A stretch of DNA of 64,000 nucleotides from Poronia punctata (taxonomy: Eukaryota; Ascomycota; Sordariomycetes; Xylariales; Xylariaceae): positions 1-64,000 of the forward strand of contig MU401580.1 of NCBI GenBank assembly GCA_022579005.1. Direction: 5' to 3'. Every line of letters starts with the position of its first letter. The stretch's first letter is position 1. This document shows positions 11,162-24,473 of this stretch, piece after piece. The notes under the pieces were generated by a model that was given only the letters and a program-made list of their open reading frames with translations, was not told where the DNA came from and made no database searches. Made by a program: the position numbers and the translations under genes.

Positions 11162-11803
11162 AGTACGGTAGTCGACTCGTGATTGGTAATCACACCTCGA
11201 GCTTACCAAGTGGCCATGTATAGGTATCATAAGGCGTTGGAACGGACTAGCGGAACCCAGTCTTCTGAGGACAATGACATGACTTGCTTCCAGCTGAGGA
11301 TTTCGCCTAACCTGGTATATCACAACTTTGTCGTATTTGCCTACGGTGCTGTGATTCTTTTTCTGAATTTACAATGTCTCCCTTTGTTGAGTGGCTTTCC
11401 ATGTCGGTTTTCCTCTGTTTGGACAGCAGCGGCTTTGTTATACAGCCCTATTCTCATACAGGTGGGTCTATTTTTTGAACAGAAGCATTGTGAAACGCCA
11501 CAAGAAAGAGACTGTACAGCTCGCCTTTGATGACAGGTCCCCATCTTGGTGGGTGGACAAGATGATAAAGGAACAGGGACATTGTTCCCAGCCACCAGCA
11601 TCTAATATAAAACCAGCTTCAGGCAGCCGCCGCCCCGAAGAGTTGGAAGTCTAGACCAAAGCATCGGCACACAATAACGACATATTTTGTGCTAAATCTA
11701 CGGGTCGCTGCTTCTCGATAGTCAGTTCTCACCTGACAAAACTACCAAGGTAAACCGTAAGGTAAGAAACTACCTATCTATTGCAGCTTTCCCGCCAAAA
11801 AAA
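11162..11803. other. Intergenic, no feature recognised
   Basis: Spacer between rpn11 and the next plus-strand gene. It contains only short frames without family resemblance or codon pattern. Nothing structured was seen. Confidence 0.5.
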
Positions 11804-12964
11804 ATGAATCTAGGTATCATGTCTTGCGTCCAGGATTGGCTGGCCTGCTGTTTTCCAAAGAAGAAGCAGCCCAAACCTGAGACGACGATATACCGTAGTG
11901 ATTATTACAATGCCCAGGTCCGAGCGAATCTAGGCATGCCCGAACGAGAGCTGGAGATGCCAGAACCGGAGACGCCAGAACCGGTCGCAAGACGAAATAC
12001 GAATCCCACGCAGCCAGCTCCCAACCGAGGCCCGTCTCTAGGACTGCCTATCCGGCCTCATGTGCGGTTCACGACCTCGTCGACGACCACGGACACGTCA
12101 CAGAAGGAGACGGGCACATGGTGGTCTACATCGACGATGGACCGAGAAGAACTTGGCGAGCTATTCAACCTCGTACACGAGACGCTCGGCCATGTCCCGT
12201 ACGCAATCTGCGGTCTAGGCGCACTTATCGACCATGGCTTCACGCGCCGGCGTGCGAACAAGATCTCCATCATCTGTCCGCAGGAATGCAAACACAATGT
12301 CAAAGCATGGGCAGCTGCGCGTGGATACCAAACCGTAGCCTCGTCAATCGGCATCCCGACGCACGCCAAGTTTAGCCCGGACGCGAAAACCCGCTCGAGG
12401 CGAAATCTGCGCAGAGTACGGATCAAGTACATCGATTCCGGCTTCGACAAGTTGCAATTATCTCGCTCGAGCTTCAGTAATGCTATGGTGCTATCGATGA
12501 CGAGTCTGCTAGACAATGTCGCGGCGGGATACATAGCGACCCATAAGCGCGGTGATCAAACCCTTGTGGAGACAGTTGCGAGCGACATCTTCTGGCTTCT
12601 TGATCTGGCGACCAAACGTCATGTGAAGCTTGATCCGCAATATTTAACCACGTTTCTGGGAGAGGAATTCTTCACGGCTTTTGCGGACAAGTACACGAGT
12701 GCAAGGCCGGAGATGGCACGCGCGGGGATCGACGTCGCTGTTGTCTTGGCAAGACATCGTGATGCGAAGGCCTTGAGGGAACACGACGAGATGTTGAGGG
12801 TGTACGGACTTAGGGGTGATGTGGTGGAGGAGAAGCATGGCCAGTTTGAGAAAGTCCGTGATTTGGTCAATAAAAGGAGCGTGTACACGCTCAGGGATGG
12901 TATTTCGTCTGCTGGGGCGCTGAGTGAGGCGCCTCCCAAGCCCCCGCCAAAGGACTGGATCTAG
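11804..12964 (+). CDS. Uncharacterised protein, possible degenerate nucleotidyltransferase-like fold
   Basis: Single open frame of 386 aa with a Met at 11804 and a second in-frame Met at 11819. I do not recognise a named family. The N-terminus from the second Met is MSCVQDWLACCFPKKKQ, with clustered Cys next to basic residues, which could be S-acylated for membrane attachment (inference). Residues about 40-110 are Pro/Glu/Thr-rich and probably disordered. A globular part follows, with HVPYAICGLGALIDHGFTRR then KISIICPQ. This loosely resembles the start of an MNT/AbiEii-type nucleotidyltransferase (G-G..A...HG..R.T.D.D), but the acidic metal ligands are missing, so activity is doubtful. The later helical region (SMTSLLDNVAAGYIATHKRG) fits that comparison. 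The C-terminus is Pro-rich (PPKPPPKDWI). Long uninterrupted coding potential supports a real gene. Confidence 0.72.
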   Translation: MNLGIMSCVQDWLACCFPKKKQPKPETTIYRSDYYNAQVRANLGMPERELEMPEPETPEPVARRNTNPTQPAPNRGPSLGLPIRPHVRFTTSSTTTDTSQKETGTWWSTSTMDREELGELFNLVHETLGHVPYAICGLGALIDHGFTRRRANKISIICPQECKHNVKAWAAARGYQTVASSIGIPTHAKFSPDAKTRSRRNLRRVRIKYIDSGFDKLQLSRSSFSNAMVLSMTSLLDNVAAGYIATHKRGDQTLVETVASDIFWLLDLATKRHVKLDPQYLTTFLGEEFFTAFADKYTSARPEMARAGIDVAVVLARHRDAKALREHDEMLRVYGLRGDVVEEKHGQFEKVRDLVNKRSVYTLRDGISSAGALSEAPPKPPPKDWI

Positions 12965-13512
12965 ATCTTTGCTCTAGCTTACCTACAGACTGTCTATCCG
13001 CCGAAGTTTTGGTAAGTTGGTACACATTTTGATTTTCTGCTTTTCGTCCCCCGGTTTGGCTTTAAACTGAGCAATGTGGTGGGCTAGACCGATACATCTC
13101 TACCTCCGACCCTGCTTACTGTGTAGGCAGGTGCACTCTAGGTAAGTACAAACATGTAGGTGTGATGCAAAAATAAAAGTAAGTATATACATATAGACAT
13201 ACATGCGCACGTCATTGTAACTATAACTAGCAACTTTTCCCCTTTTCGCTTTCAAATCTTTATACTAGGAAACCCCCTATCGAAGTTCATTGTCACATAA
13301 TTGGTGCCTAACCTAGAGATAGGTATACACGTATAAATACGTACATACGTAGATACCTTAAGTATCACAACATTTGTTAAATCGCTTTTACCTAGACCCT
13401 CTTGTCGGCAATTCTTATAAGTATCTAAATCGGGCGCGTAGTCAACAAAGACGTCCCGGCTACATGCGTATCTAATGTACTTACTAGGTACCTTTACCAC
13501 GTGTACCCACAC
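12965..13512. other. Intergenic, convergent gene ends
   Basis: Spacer between the 3' ends of the uncharacterised plus-strand gene and the minus-strand oxidoreductase. It is rich in TACCTA/TAGGTA and TACATA words. No coding exon was found. Confidence 0.5.
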
Positions 13513-16509
<2,997 letters not shown>

Positions 16510-17034
16510 CTACCGCCCCGCATACCACCTCCGATGCAACTCCTTGATATCCGCCTCCAACTCCTTCACCGGCCCGTGCACTTCGATCCCCGGCGCCACA
16601 GTCTGGATATCCAACGTATTCACCGGCTGCATTCCCTTCACATCACCCTCACTTCCTCCTTTCCCGAACTCCTCCTCGACCCATTTATCCAACTGCTTCG
16701 CGCCCGCAACGTAAACAATCTTGCCCAACCCAACCCACGCGTGCGCGGCCGAACACATTGCGCAATGTTCACCTGATGTATACACCGTCGCGCCGGCCCT
16801 TTCTTCCGCATCCAGATTCGTCGCCGCCCAGCGCGCGAGCTCGAATTCGGGGTGGCGTGTCCCGTCGTTCAGGGTGTGGATGCGATTGCGATCTTCGTGT
16901 CTGGCATTGCCGGACCTGTCTACCAGGACGGAGCCGAAAGGTGCATCGCCTGCTTGTAGAGATTCAGCTGCGAGGGCGATGGCGCGTCTAAGATGGGTCA
17001 TGTCGACGTCTGTAGGCGCGAATGAAGATGCCAT
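16510..17034 (-). CDS. CMP/dCMP-type zinc deaminase (guanine deaminase-like)
   Basis: Single-exon gene of 174 aa. The cytidine-deaminase fold binds one zinc and hydrolytically removes an amino group from a base or nucleoside. The N-terminus has LRRAIALAAESLQAGDAPFG followed by VLVDRSGN, as in guanine deaminase and the tRNA adenosine deaminase group. The zinc site is H-P-E in GTRHPEFELARW (His ligand and proton-shuttling Glu), plus two Cys in SGEHCAMCSAAHAW. The usual spellings are H-A-E and P-C-x-x-C; here they are H-P-E and H-C-A-M-C, but the metal ligands and catalytic Glu are kept. The length is right for a single-domain cytosolic enzyme. Substrate is unproven. Confidence 0.88.
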   Translation of the reverse strand: MASSFAPTDVDMTHLRRAIALAAESLQAGDAPFGSVLVDRSGNARHEDRNRIHTLNDGTRHPEFELARWAATNLDAEERAGATVYTSGEHCAMCSAAHAWVGLGKIVYVAGAKQLDKWVEEEFGKGGSEGDVKGMQPVNTLDIQTVAPGIEVHGPVKELEADIKELHRRWYAGR

Positions 17035-17637
17035 TTTCGGTTAATTTAATCTAGTATGTACAGAGTGAGTGTGGTAACGTGAGTTGAGAGTGAGGATGAT
17101 TGTAGGGTTCAAGGGAAAAAAGGGATAAACTGATTGGTCGACCTCGATTTTGTAAACATGTAATATATATGGTCATCTACATGTATGAGAATGAGGAGAA
17201 GTCGTGAGCAAAATCATGATTACTAATTCAGCAGCGTATATACCAAGTTTAAACTGTACCAAAACTTGGCACATGCGGCGCGTTCCTTTGACGTAAGTCG
17301 ATCACCACAAATTATAGAGAGGGAAATAGATAATCAGAACTTGGAAGAAGTTGGCGGACCATTTATATCATAGGTAGTCTAACTGGGCAACTCATTATGG
17401 CGCGAATGAATTCCCGACCTGACCCGTAGCCTTCATATCTTCATATCATACATCACTGCAATAAATGATATAATTGTACAGCTTCCCTGTCCTACCCACC
17501 CTCCGTCTAGTCTAGCAGAGGGTCTCAATGTGTATAACATTTCAATGTGTAACATGCCATCTCGCACTGGGAATGGTAGTAACTGGGATGGACTCTGCTT
17601 CCCACTTCAAACAGGGCCGAACATTGGATCGGCGGTA
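17035..17637. other. Intergenic, no feature recognised
   Basis: Spacer between the deaminase start and the rtc1 stop, both on the minus strand. It presumably contains the deaminase promoter and the rtc1 3' end. Nothing else was seen. Confidence 0.5.
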
Positions 17638-20600
17638 CTACCGCCGATCATCAGCAGGCCCTGCAAACTTGACACTCTTTCTTCGTTCCCTCTCACCAGT
17701 ACCGTTCGTCATAGACACCCCGCCGCGGCCAGGACTAGAGCTCAATATGCCCATGAGCCCACCCGGCTTCTCGGTCCTCTCAGTCCTCTCGGTACCGTTG
17801 TTGTTGGCCAGAGCCTCGCGAACGCTCTCCACCGCTCGACTTTGAGGGATCTCAAGGACGTCTCCTCTCACGCTACCCGCAGGTGTCGACACAACTGATG
17901 GGTCCATGCTCGGGCCGTTCCTGCCATCCACTCTCTTGAGGTCGGTAAGAACACCCCGATACTGTTCCCGAACCGCTCTGCCGAGCTCTTCTGTTCTGGC
18001 AGTGCTATTTTCGTCCCGCCACCTTCCGGGGAGGCAGGCATGGCCACAGCCGTCAAAGGGGCAGCAACCGTTACTGTATGTCTGCGGGGAGTCATCTTCA
18101 AATAGTTCCTTTCGTATTTCGAAAGCCTCGTTGAGACGGGCGTGCGCGACTGGTGCGATCGGTGCGTGCCAGTCCTGCAGACAGCTGGCGTGACCACCAT
18201 GGGAACACCCGGGACAATACCACCAAGTCGAGAGAATATGATCGTCCGATCGATACGCAATCTCCGCTAGCCCATCGTCAAGTGAAGAGAGCGTCGGCTC
18301 CGAGGCTGCCTCTCGGTGCCCACAGACCGAGCATGGTGCTACCAATGCCCGGCATCGCCCACATGTCCAGATCTCGGACCGATCCGACGAAGGGGGCCCC
18401 ATCTCCCGAGGCTTATGACATTGTGCACACGAAAATCCCACCACGACTCTTTCCTGCGCTGGGCGAAATATAGACGGGTAGTTTTCACCCCAACTCTCTA
18501 TACCGGCTGGCCAGCCACGGAGACAGAGATTGCGTAGAAGGGCAGCCTCGACGAAAAGTCTCATCCCCATCAGACGGTTATGGTGCTGCCGCAGCACTGC
18601 AGTAGCCCGCTGTGGGTCGATGATCTCATCTGGAACAAGGGGTTTCAGAAGGAGTATCATGGCCGAAGCATTCAGGGCAGAACGGCTGCATTCACTATCA
18701 AGTGCCTGTGCTAACAACTCGTATGGTTTGATGGGCGACCGGTGCTCCTGGGCATCAGGGCTAGAAGCGATAGGATATGGATAGGGTGGGTCGTCGTCCC
18801 AAGGAAGAAAGTCTGTTTCCGTGATCGTCTGCGAGGTGTTATTCTGCGGACGAGGCGTAGTTTGGTTGAATTTAGACACTAGGGTATCTATGCCTGGAAG
18901 CTCACGTTTCGACCTCGGACGCGGTTGTGTTTGCGTGGGCTCGGGATTGGTATAATCACTCTCCAGTGTGCCCATAGTGTCAATAGTATCGGTAGTTGTT
19001 TGAGAAACCATAAAGTCGTCCGTCAAGGTGTCCGAGTATTGTCTCTCGATAGGGCGCGGGACTGGCCAGTTCTTATGCACTGGCGATTCTTCGATTTGAC
19101 GGCCCCTAGCCCTGCTGGCAAACTCAGATTCATTGCTCTCCGAATTTGACTCTCTTCGCCGAACATTGTTTGCTGGCTGTTGGTTGTTCCCCGCCGGGGA
19201 CCCAGTCAGGATGGAGGGCTGACGGCTCGCATCCGACACCGAAAATACCTGGGAGAAGCTCTCATCTGAGTCGTGTCTCAGGGCGGGCCTCCGGCGGCTA
19301 TTCGGTGTCGACGGAAGGTCGATCCTCAATGGCTCTTTCTTCTTGGGCATGTCAATAGCACTTGGTAGGGTTTCGACAGCCTCTACTACATCGTAAAAGT
19401 CGTAGCCCTCCGTGCTGGATATTTGACTTTCTTGGCTCATCACAGATAATGAAGTAGAGTCTAACCGCCGTCTGGGACTAGGTTTTGCTACTTGAACGGC
19501 GGGCGGCAAGGCAAAGCCATCCAGCTCTTGAACAGGACTAAGCTGTTTCTCGCCATTAGATCCGTCCCCAATCAATGAATCGTCCTGGACCGGTCGGGCG
19601 AGCGGTGTAGGCAGGTCTGATGCATGTTCGGGCTCTTCGGAAAGGCGTGACATTTTCATAGTCTGGCGGCTATCCACAGACGCCATGGATGGGAGTCTCC
19701 TGGGCGTCGTCTCGCCGTTCGTACTAAGCTTTGGGGATGAATCGGTCTTGAGCATTTGCATGCCTTCTCTCTCAGGTCGAGGAGACGAACGACGTTCAAG
19801 ATGGTATTTGGACCTGCCACCCAAAAGGAGGTCCATAGCATAGGCGAGTATGCGCCATGTCTGCGCTAGTCGAAACTGACTTACACTTTCGGCGGCCAGA
19901 GCATAATGAGCGATGATTTTGGATACTCGACCATTTAAGGGGGGCTCTACATCAGAGTTGGGCAATCCTCTCTCGAGAATCTCTAAATACTGTCGCGAAA
20001 GATAATGGTATGCGTCAACCTTCACCGCAGCGGGCACACGCCCGATAGCCATGACCTGCTGGGGTTTGAAAGGGATTGTTAGCTTGATGGCCTGCTCCAA
20101 GGTGATGACTGGAGCTTCAACTCCGGGGCCTGAAGGTGGAGTGGTGCTAAACGACTGCGCGGCTCTATGTGAGCTTCTTCGTTGCTTGCCACCAACCCGG
20201 CGTTTTGGGCCTAGAAATGTCCCGATAACGTCCTCTTCCGAATCGCTACGGCTGATGCTAAGCATCTGTCCAGTTGGGCTAGAGCTATAGGAGGCTGCTG
20301 GCAATGCCTCGTGCGCTTTTGCAGTCGTCCGCGGCCTTGGTACTTTGGCCCTTTCTTCAAGAAACATGAGTACCTCTCCACGAGGGGAAAAGTCGAGACT
20401 TGAAAGAGGCTGGCGGTCCATGACTTTGGGTGCAAACGCAACATCGCATTGAGTGAAGCCGTCCTGGCCTACAGCCCACAGAAGGTCTTGATCGTGCCAA
20501 AGCAGAGCACTTGGCGAAACGCTGAAACAGTCGATCTCCTTGTAGGGCATTGTCGGACGGGCCAGATCCCATATGTGCACCGAGTTGATGCCCTTTTTCT

Positions 20601-21615
20601 TAAGATTACCGCCCTCGTCGTAAGTAACAGCAACCTGGGCAGCTCGCCGCCCCCCTGCAGTCGCCGACCACAGACCGGGTCGCCATGCAACCGCCGTCAC
20701 AGGAGCTGGGGCGTCAATGGTCCATTTCGCCTTCTGTCTCTTCTCAGCATTCTTGGACAGATCCCAGACGTAACATTTTGCGTCAAAGCCCGAGCTAATG
20801 AGGTGGTCACCGTCAGGGTGCCATGAAATCGACGAGACGCCCTTTTGCGTATCGTGGGCATTGATCTTGAGCAGAGGCGCATTAGGCCTCCGAATATCCC
20901 ATTTCAAAATAGCGCCCGATTCGGACGCGCAGGCGAAGATCATGCCATCTTTAGGTGACCACTTCAAATCGCGAATGCCCTCGGCATTGCATCGTATAGT
21001 TTGGAATGTTCGAAACGTCAGGCCGTTGCGTGCCGAAACTGGTGCCTTTATGTCGAAGCACCGCACGATACCGTCTTGACCTCCTGAAAGCATCCACGTG
21101 CCCCTATGTGGGTTGAAGTCGAGCTTGTTCACCTGTCTCGAGCCTTCAGATGTCTGTATGAACTCTAGCCCCAACCCCGAAGCTAGGCGGTTGATATCAT
21201 ACATGAATATCTTGCCGTTGGCGCATGCTGTGAAAATGGTTGGCTCGGAACCATGGTGAGCCGCTATCTTCACGTCTTTGATCGACAACTGCTCGGCGGC
21301 TAAGCTCGCAGCGCTCCCTTTGCTCGATGCCTGGACGGTTATGGCGGAACGCACATCGATACCATCTTTGATACTCGAGCCATCTATGTGAATAGTTTTG
21401 AGTATATGACGCCCTCCGAGGACGGCAACGTTGCCACCAGATGATCGATCGACGCAGGCGACGGGGACGGCGGAAGGATAAGTGGCGTTCTGCGACGCAT
21501 TCGGACGATAGACCTGGAGGTTAGGAGAATTGGTAGCACTGAGACCTGTATCGTTGGAAATGTCGGTATTGGGCCGGCCGAGCAGCCGTTTTATGATCTT
21601 GCCCTGGTTATACAT
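17638..21615 (-). CDS. rtc1: SEA-complex WD40/RING protein Rtc1 (Sea2, WDR24-like)
   Basis: Single-exon gene of 1325 aa from the ATG at 21615 (MYNQGKIIKRLLGRP). The seven upstream in-frame codons contain no ATG. Rtc1/Sea2 is the yeast counterpart of WDR24, a subunit of the vacuole-bound SEA/GATOR2 complex that controls TORC1 in response to amino acids. The first ~400 residues form WD40 repeats, with blades such as GIRDLKWSPKDGMIFACASE, ISWHPDGDHLISSGFD and VTAVAWRPGL. A long low-complexity Ser/Pro-rich middle follows. The C-terminal zinc module has CAQCHKP, WTCGRCRALVAPCSVCGH, WWYCPGCSHGGHASCLQDWH and CCPFDGCGHACLPGRW, the RING-like layout of WDR24/Rtc1. A Ser/Gly-rich tail ends the protein. 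Confidence 0.9.
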   Translation of the reverse strand: MYNQGKIIKRLLGRPNTDISNDTGLSATNSPNLQVYRPNASQNATYPSAVPVACVDRSSGGNVAVLGGRHILKTIHIDGSSIKDGIDVRSAITVQASSKGSAASLAAEQLSIKDVKIAAHHGSEPTIFTACANGKIFMYDINRLASGLGLEFIQTSEGSRQVNKLDFNPHRGTWMLSGGQDGIVRCFDIKAPVSARNGLTFRTFQTIRCNAEGIRDLKWSPKDGMIFACASESGAILKWDIRRPNAPLLKINAHDTQKGVSSISWHPDGDHLISSGFDAKCYVWDLSKNAEKRQKAKWTIDAPAPVTAVAWRPGLWSATAGGRRAAQVAVTYDEGGNLKKKGINSVHIWDLARPTMPYKEIDCFSVSPSALLWHDQDLLWAVGQDGFTQCDVAFAPKVMDRQPLSSLDFSPRGEVLMFLEERAKVPRPRTTAKAHEALPAASYSSSPTGQMLSISRSDSEEDVIGTFLGPKRRVGGKQRRSSHRAAQSFSTTPPSGPGVEAPVITLEQAIKLTIPFKPQQVMAIGRVPAAVKVDAYHYLSRQYLEILERGLPNSDVEPPLNGRVSKIIAHYALAAESVSQFRLAQTWRILAYAMDLLLGGRSKYHLERRSSPRPEREGMQMLKTDSSPKLSTNGETTPRRLPSMASVDSRQTMKMSRLSEEPEHASDLPTPLARPVQDDSLIGDGSNGEKQLSPVQELDGFALPPAVQVAKPSPRRRLDSTSLSVMSQESQISSTEGYDFYDVVEAVETLPSAIDMPKKKEPLRIDLPSTPNSRRRPALRHDSDESFSQVFSVSDASRQPSILTGSPAGNNQQPANNVRRRESNSESNESEFASRARGRQIEESPVHKNWPVPRPIERQYSDTLTDDFMVSQTTTDTIDTMGTLESDYTNPEPTQTQPRPRSKRELPGIDTLVSKFNQTTPRPQNNTSQTITETDFLPWDDDPPYPYPIASSPDAQEHRSPIKPYELLAQALDSECSRSALNASAMILLLKPLVPDEIIDPQRATAVLRQHHNRLMGMRLFVEAALLRNLCLRGWPAGIESWGENYPSIFRPAQERVVVGFSCAQCHKPREMGPPSSDRSEIWTCGRCRALVAPCSVCGHREAASEPTLSSLDDGLAEIAYRSDDHILSTWWYCPGCSHGGHASCLQDWHAPIAPVAHARLNEAFEIRKELFEDDSPQTYSNGCCPFDGCGHACLPGRWRDENSTARTEELGRAVREQYRGVLTDLKRVDGRNGPSMDPSVVSTPAGSVRGDVLEIPQSRAVESVREALANNNGTERTERTEKPGGLMGILSSSPGRGGVSMTNGTGERERRKSVKFAGPADDRR

Positions 21616-23237
21616 GATGCAGTGTCGACGGCACAATCGGTCCAGTTGAGGTAGCGAGCCGTAGCGTCATGATTCGCGTAAGCGATGGGGTTGCTCGGCC
21701 CAGCTTGCGAAGCTGCGGTTCAACTCGATTCTATAAGGTCGACAGGATTCTGTTCGTGACGATAGAATCGTCAATGTATGGCAGAAAACGAATCACATAT
21801 TTGTCCAATGTTGAGAATTAGAATTCTCTACCTAGTGTAGGAGAAGCGCATTGTTAGATGCGCCCGGGAAAGAAAGCCCTGGCAACGGTGAGATGCAAAT
21901 ACCTACAGTGTCGACAAACTATTCTAAGGTTATTTGCTCGTATTATTGTACAAGGTACTTAAAGGACTGCATGTTAGACATAACCTAATGACTTCTTTGG
22001 CGGGCTTTTAGCAGGCTGTGGAAGCGGATACCTTCCCCCAGGCTAGAAGATAAGAAGTTAGGGTGTATGTAGCCCTCATTGTAGGGAAAGGTAGGACAAG
22101 CTAAAGAATTTGTACAGTATGTTTCTTGGCACCTGGGTAGCTCCTGGCAGGTCTGCTACAGTGGGCTGCTGCATCTATTTCTCCCACTTCTAACCTGGGT
22201 ACGTATTTAGAGCTACTTATCGTTATTCCAACCTACATATACATACATGAGAACTCCCTACCCATTACAATTACATCGTACATAAAGAACATTCCCCTTG
22301 TGAAAGTGACCGACCTGCTTTGGGCTCGGGTTTAGCAGAGACACAAGTGCTGTAGGTATTGGGTTCCACGCAACTTGTTACAGGTGCAGACTAATAAAGC
22401 ATTGAAGCTCTGAAGCTCTGAAGCACTGAATCTAGATCTAGGCTAAGTTGATGGGAAGCATTGAACAGGATAGCCTCAACAGCACATATGATGTACGTGG
22501 TACGTGTCTACACAGGTTAACATATTTACCTGGACATACCTGTTATCTGGGGTTATCTGGGGGATTGTGACGGCATGTGGGCTTGGAATCGGGCAGTTCG
22601 GGATTAAATCAGCCCCCGGCCAACAGCAAGATGTAAAGTTGCGCGTCCTGTGTGCGTACTAAGTCAGACATCTACCCAGTCTAGTCTTTATACTCATACA
22701 AACAACAAAGTAGCCTTTTACTTACTTTGGTTTTCATCAGTCACTATAAATCACACAACAGGAGGTACTTGTAAGTTGTAGTATTGATATTTGCTGAGGC
22801 AGGTACGACTAAAAGCAAGGCCTCCTTGACTCCTGGTTTGTACTCCCAATATAAAGCAGGCTTAGGAAAGGCCTAACAATGTACCTACCTAGTCTATATG
22901 TCTACATACCTAGTCAAGGGCTGACAACGCCTTCCACACGTCGCCCAACTTTACATATGTACTCCGCATCTGTTCTTCCTCTTGCGGGACAACCCCCCCG
23001 GGCCCCGAGCCAGCGAGATCGGCATAGCCCCCCGCAACTCAATGAAGGGTAGCAGACAACCGCCAGGCGGAAAACCTTTGAGGGCGAAGTCGAATACCCG
23101 TGTCAACCTTCATCTGACCTGGGCAGCTGGGACATAACAAAGAGACGGGTCCTGTCCTTTTTATCTGCATATGCCAGCGAAATTGGGCCCTTTGGTACCT
23201 GTATAAACCATACTGTCGCCATCTACCTAGTAGCAAC
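21616..23237. other. Long divergent intergenic region
   Basis: This 1.6-kb spacer separates the rtc1 start (minus) from the aldolase start (plus), so it holds both promoters. It contains many TACCTA/TAGGTA words and a short repeat of GAAGCTCT near 22404-22430. No coding exon was found. Confidence 0.5.
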
Positions 23238-24185
23238 ATGTCTTCTCCAAGAATACCCCCAAGCGGCATCTGGGCCCCCGCTGTCACCTTTTTCGACCCA
23301 GAGACAGACACTCTCCTTCCTGATGACCAGGCAACATACTACTCGTATCTATCCCAATCCGGTCTCGCGGGCCTCGTCATCCTAGGCACAAACGCCGAGA
23401 CCTTCCTCCTGACTCGCGAGGAGCGCAAACAGCTCGTCCAGATTGCTCGCAATGCATGTGGGCCAGCCTTCCCTATCATGGCCGGCGTGGGCGGGCACTC
23501 GACGCGGCAGGTCCTAGAATTTATCCACGACGCCACTGACGCGGGTGCAAACTACGTCCTCGTCCTGCCGCCCGCGTACTTTGGCAAGGCCACAACGCCA
23601 GCCGTCATAGACAGCTTCTATGCCGACATCGCGGCGAGAAGCGTGCTTCCCATTGTGTTGTACAACTTCCCTGGGGTCTGCAACGGCGTGGATCTCGACT
23701 CTGAGACCGTCGGGCGTCTCGCGCGGAAGCACGACAACATCGTCGGCGTTAAGCTTACCTGCGGCTCCGTGGCCAAGATCACACGGCTCGCGGCCGAATT
23801 CCCGCCCGAGCGCTTCGCTACTTTTGGGGGGCAATCAGATTTTCTAATTGGCGGTCTTAGTGTCGGTTCCGCAGGTTGCATCGCTGCTTTCGCAAACGTG
23901 TTCCCTAGGACCATCGTCGAGACCTATCGGCTTTACAAAGAGGGCAAGTATCAGGAGGCCCTTGCGCTGCACCAGAAGGCGGCGTTGGCCGAGCAACCCT
24001 GTAAGTCGGGTATTGCGGTGACAAAGTACGCGGCTGCCATCTACACGGCAAAGGCGGCAGGAATTGAGGGTGCGGTGGACAAGTTAAAACCTAGGCGGCC
24101 ATATCTCGAACCAACCGAGGCTGCTAAGCAAAACGCCGTCGCGCAGATGTCCGAGCTCGCCAAAATTGAAGAGAGCTTGGGGTAA
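23238..24185 (+). CDS. DapA-family (dihydrodipicolinate synthase-like) class I aldolase
   Basis: Single-exon gene of 315 aa, the normal length of this TIM-barrel family. The active-site Tyr is in VLYNFPG (Tyr142) and the Schiff-base Lys in NIVGVKLTCGS (Lys172). The substrate-binding loop reads GTNAE (residues 50-54), where true DapA usually has GTTGE. Fungi make lysine by the aminoadipate route and do not need dihydrodipicolinate synthase. The likely role is therefore in catabolism, for example 2-keto-3-deoxy-L-galactonate aldolase of D-galacturonate breakdown or 4-hydroxy-2-oxoglutarate aldolase. No pathway partner lies next to it. The loop residues and family knowledge support an aldolase; the exact substrate is open. 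Confidence 0.87.
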   Translation: MSSPRIPPSGIWAPAVTFFDPETDTLLPDDQATYYSYLSQSGLAGLVILGTNAETFLLTREERKQLVQIARNACGPAFPIMAGVGGHSTRQVLEFIHDATDAGANYVLVLPPAYFGKATTPAVIDSFYADIAARSVLPIVLYNFPGVCNGVDLDSETVGRLARKHDNIVGVKLTCGSVAKITRLAAEFPPERFATFGGQSDFLIGGLSVGSAGCIAAFANVFPRTIVETYRLYKEGKYQEALALHQKAALAEQPCKSGIAVTKYAAAIYTAKAAGIEGAVDKLKPRRPYLEPTEAAKQNAVAQMSELAKIEESLG

Positions 24186-24473
24186 AAACACCGGCGGACG
24201 TGCGTAATGGTGACGAAATCGATTTATAGATGCCCTTAGTCCGGCTACCCTGCCGACCTATAATACGCCAACAACGCTTGAGATGTCTATCCTATTACAA
24301 CTGAAATAATGCCCACAAAGTGAAATGCCCTCCCAATTTTCCGCCCGCTCAATGTTCCCGACAGTCGAGCTGGGGGATGCGAAACCAGATATTTACTGAA
24401 GTATGCCGACCTGAATGCACATGCCCGAAAGTGTTCTCTACAGTCCCTATCTACACATCGCCTAGCGACCCCG

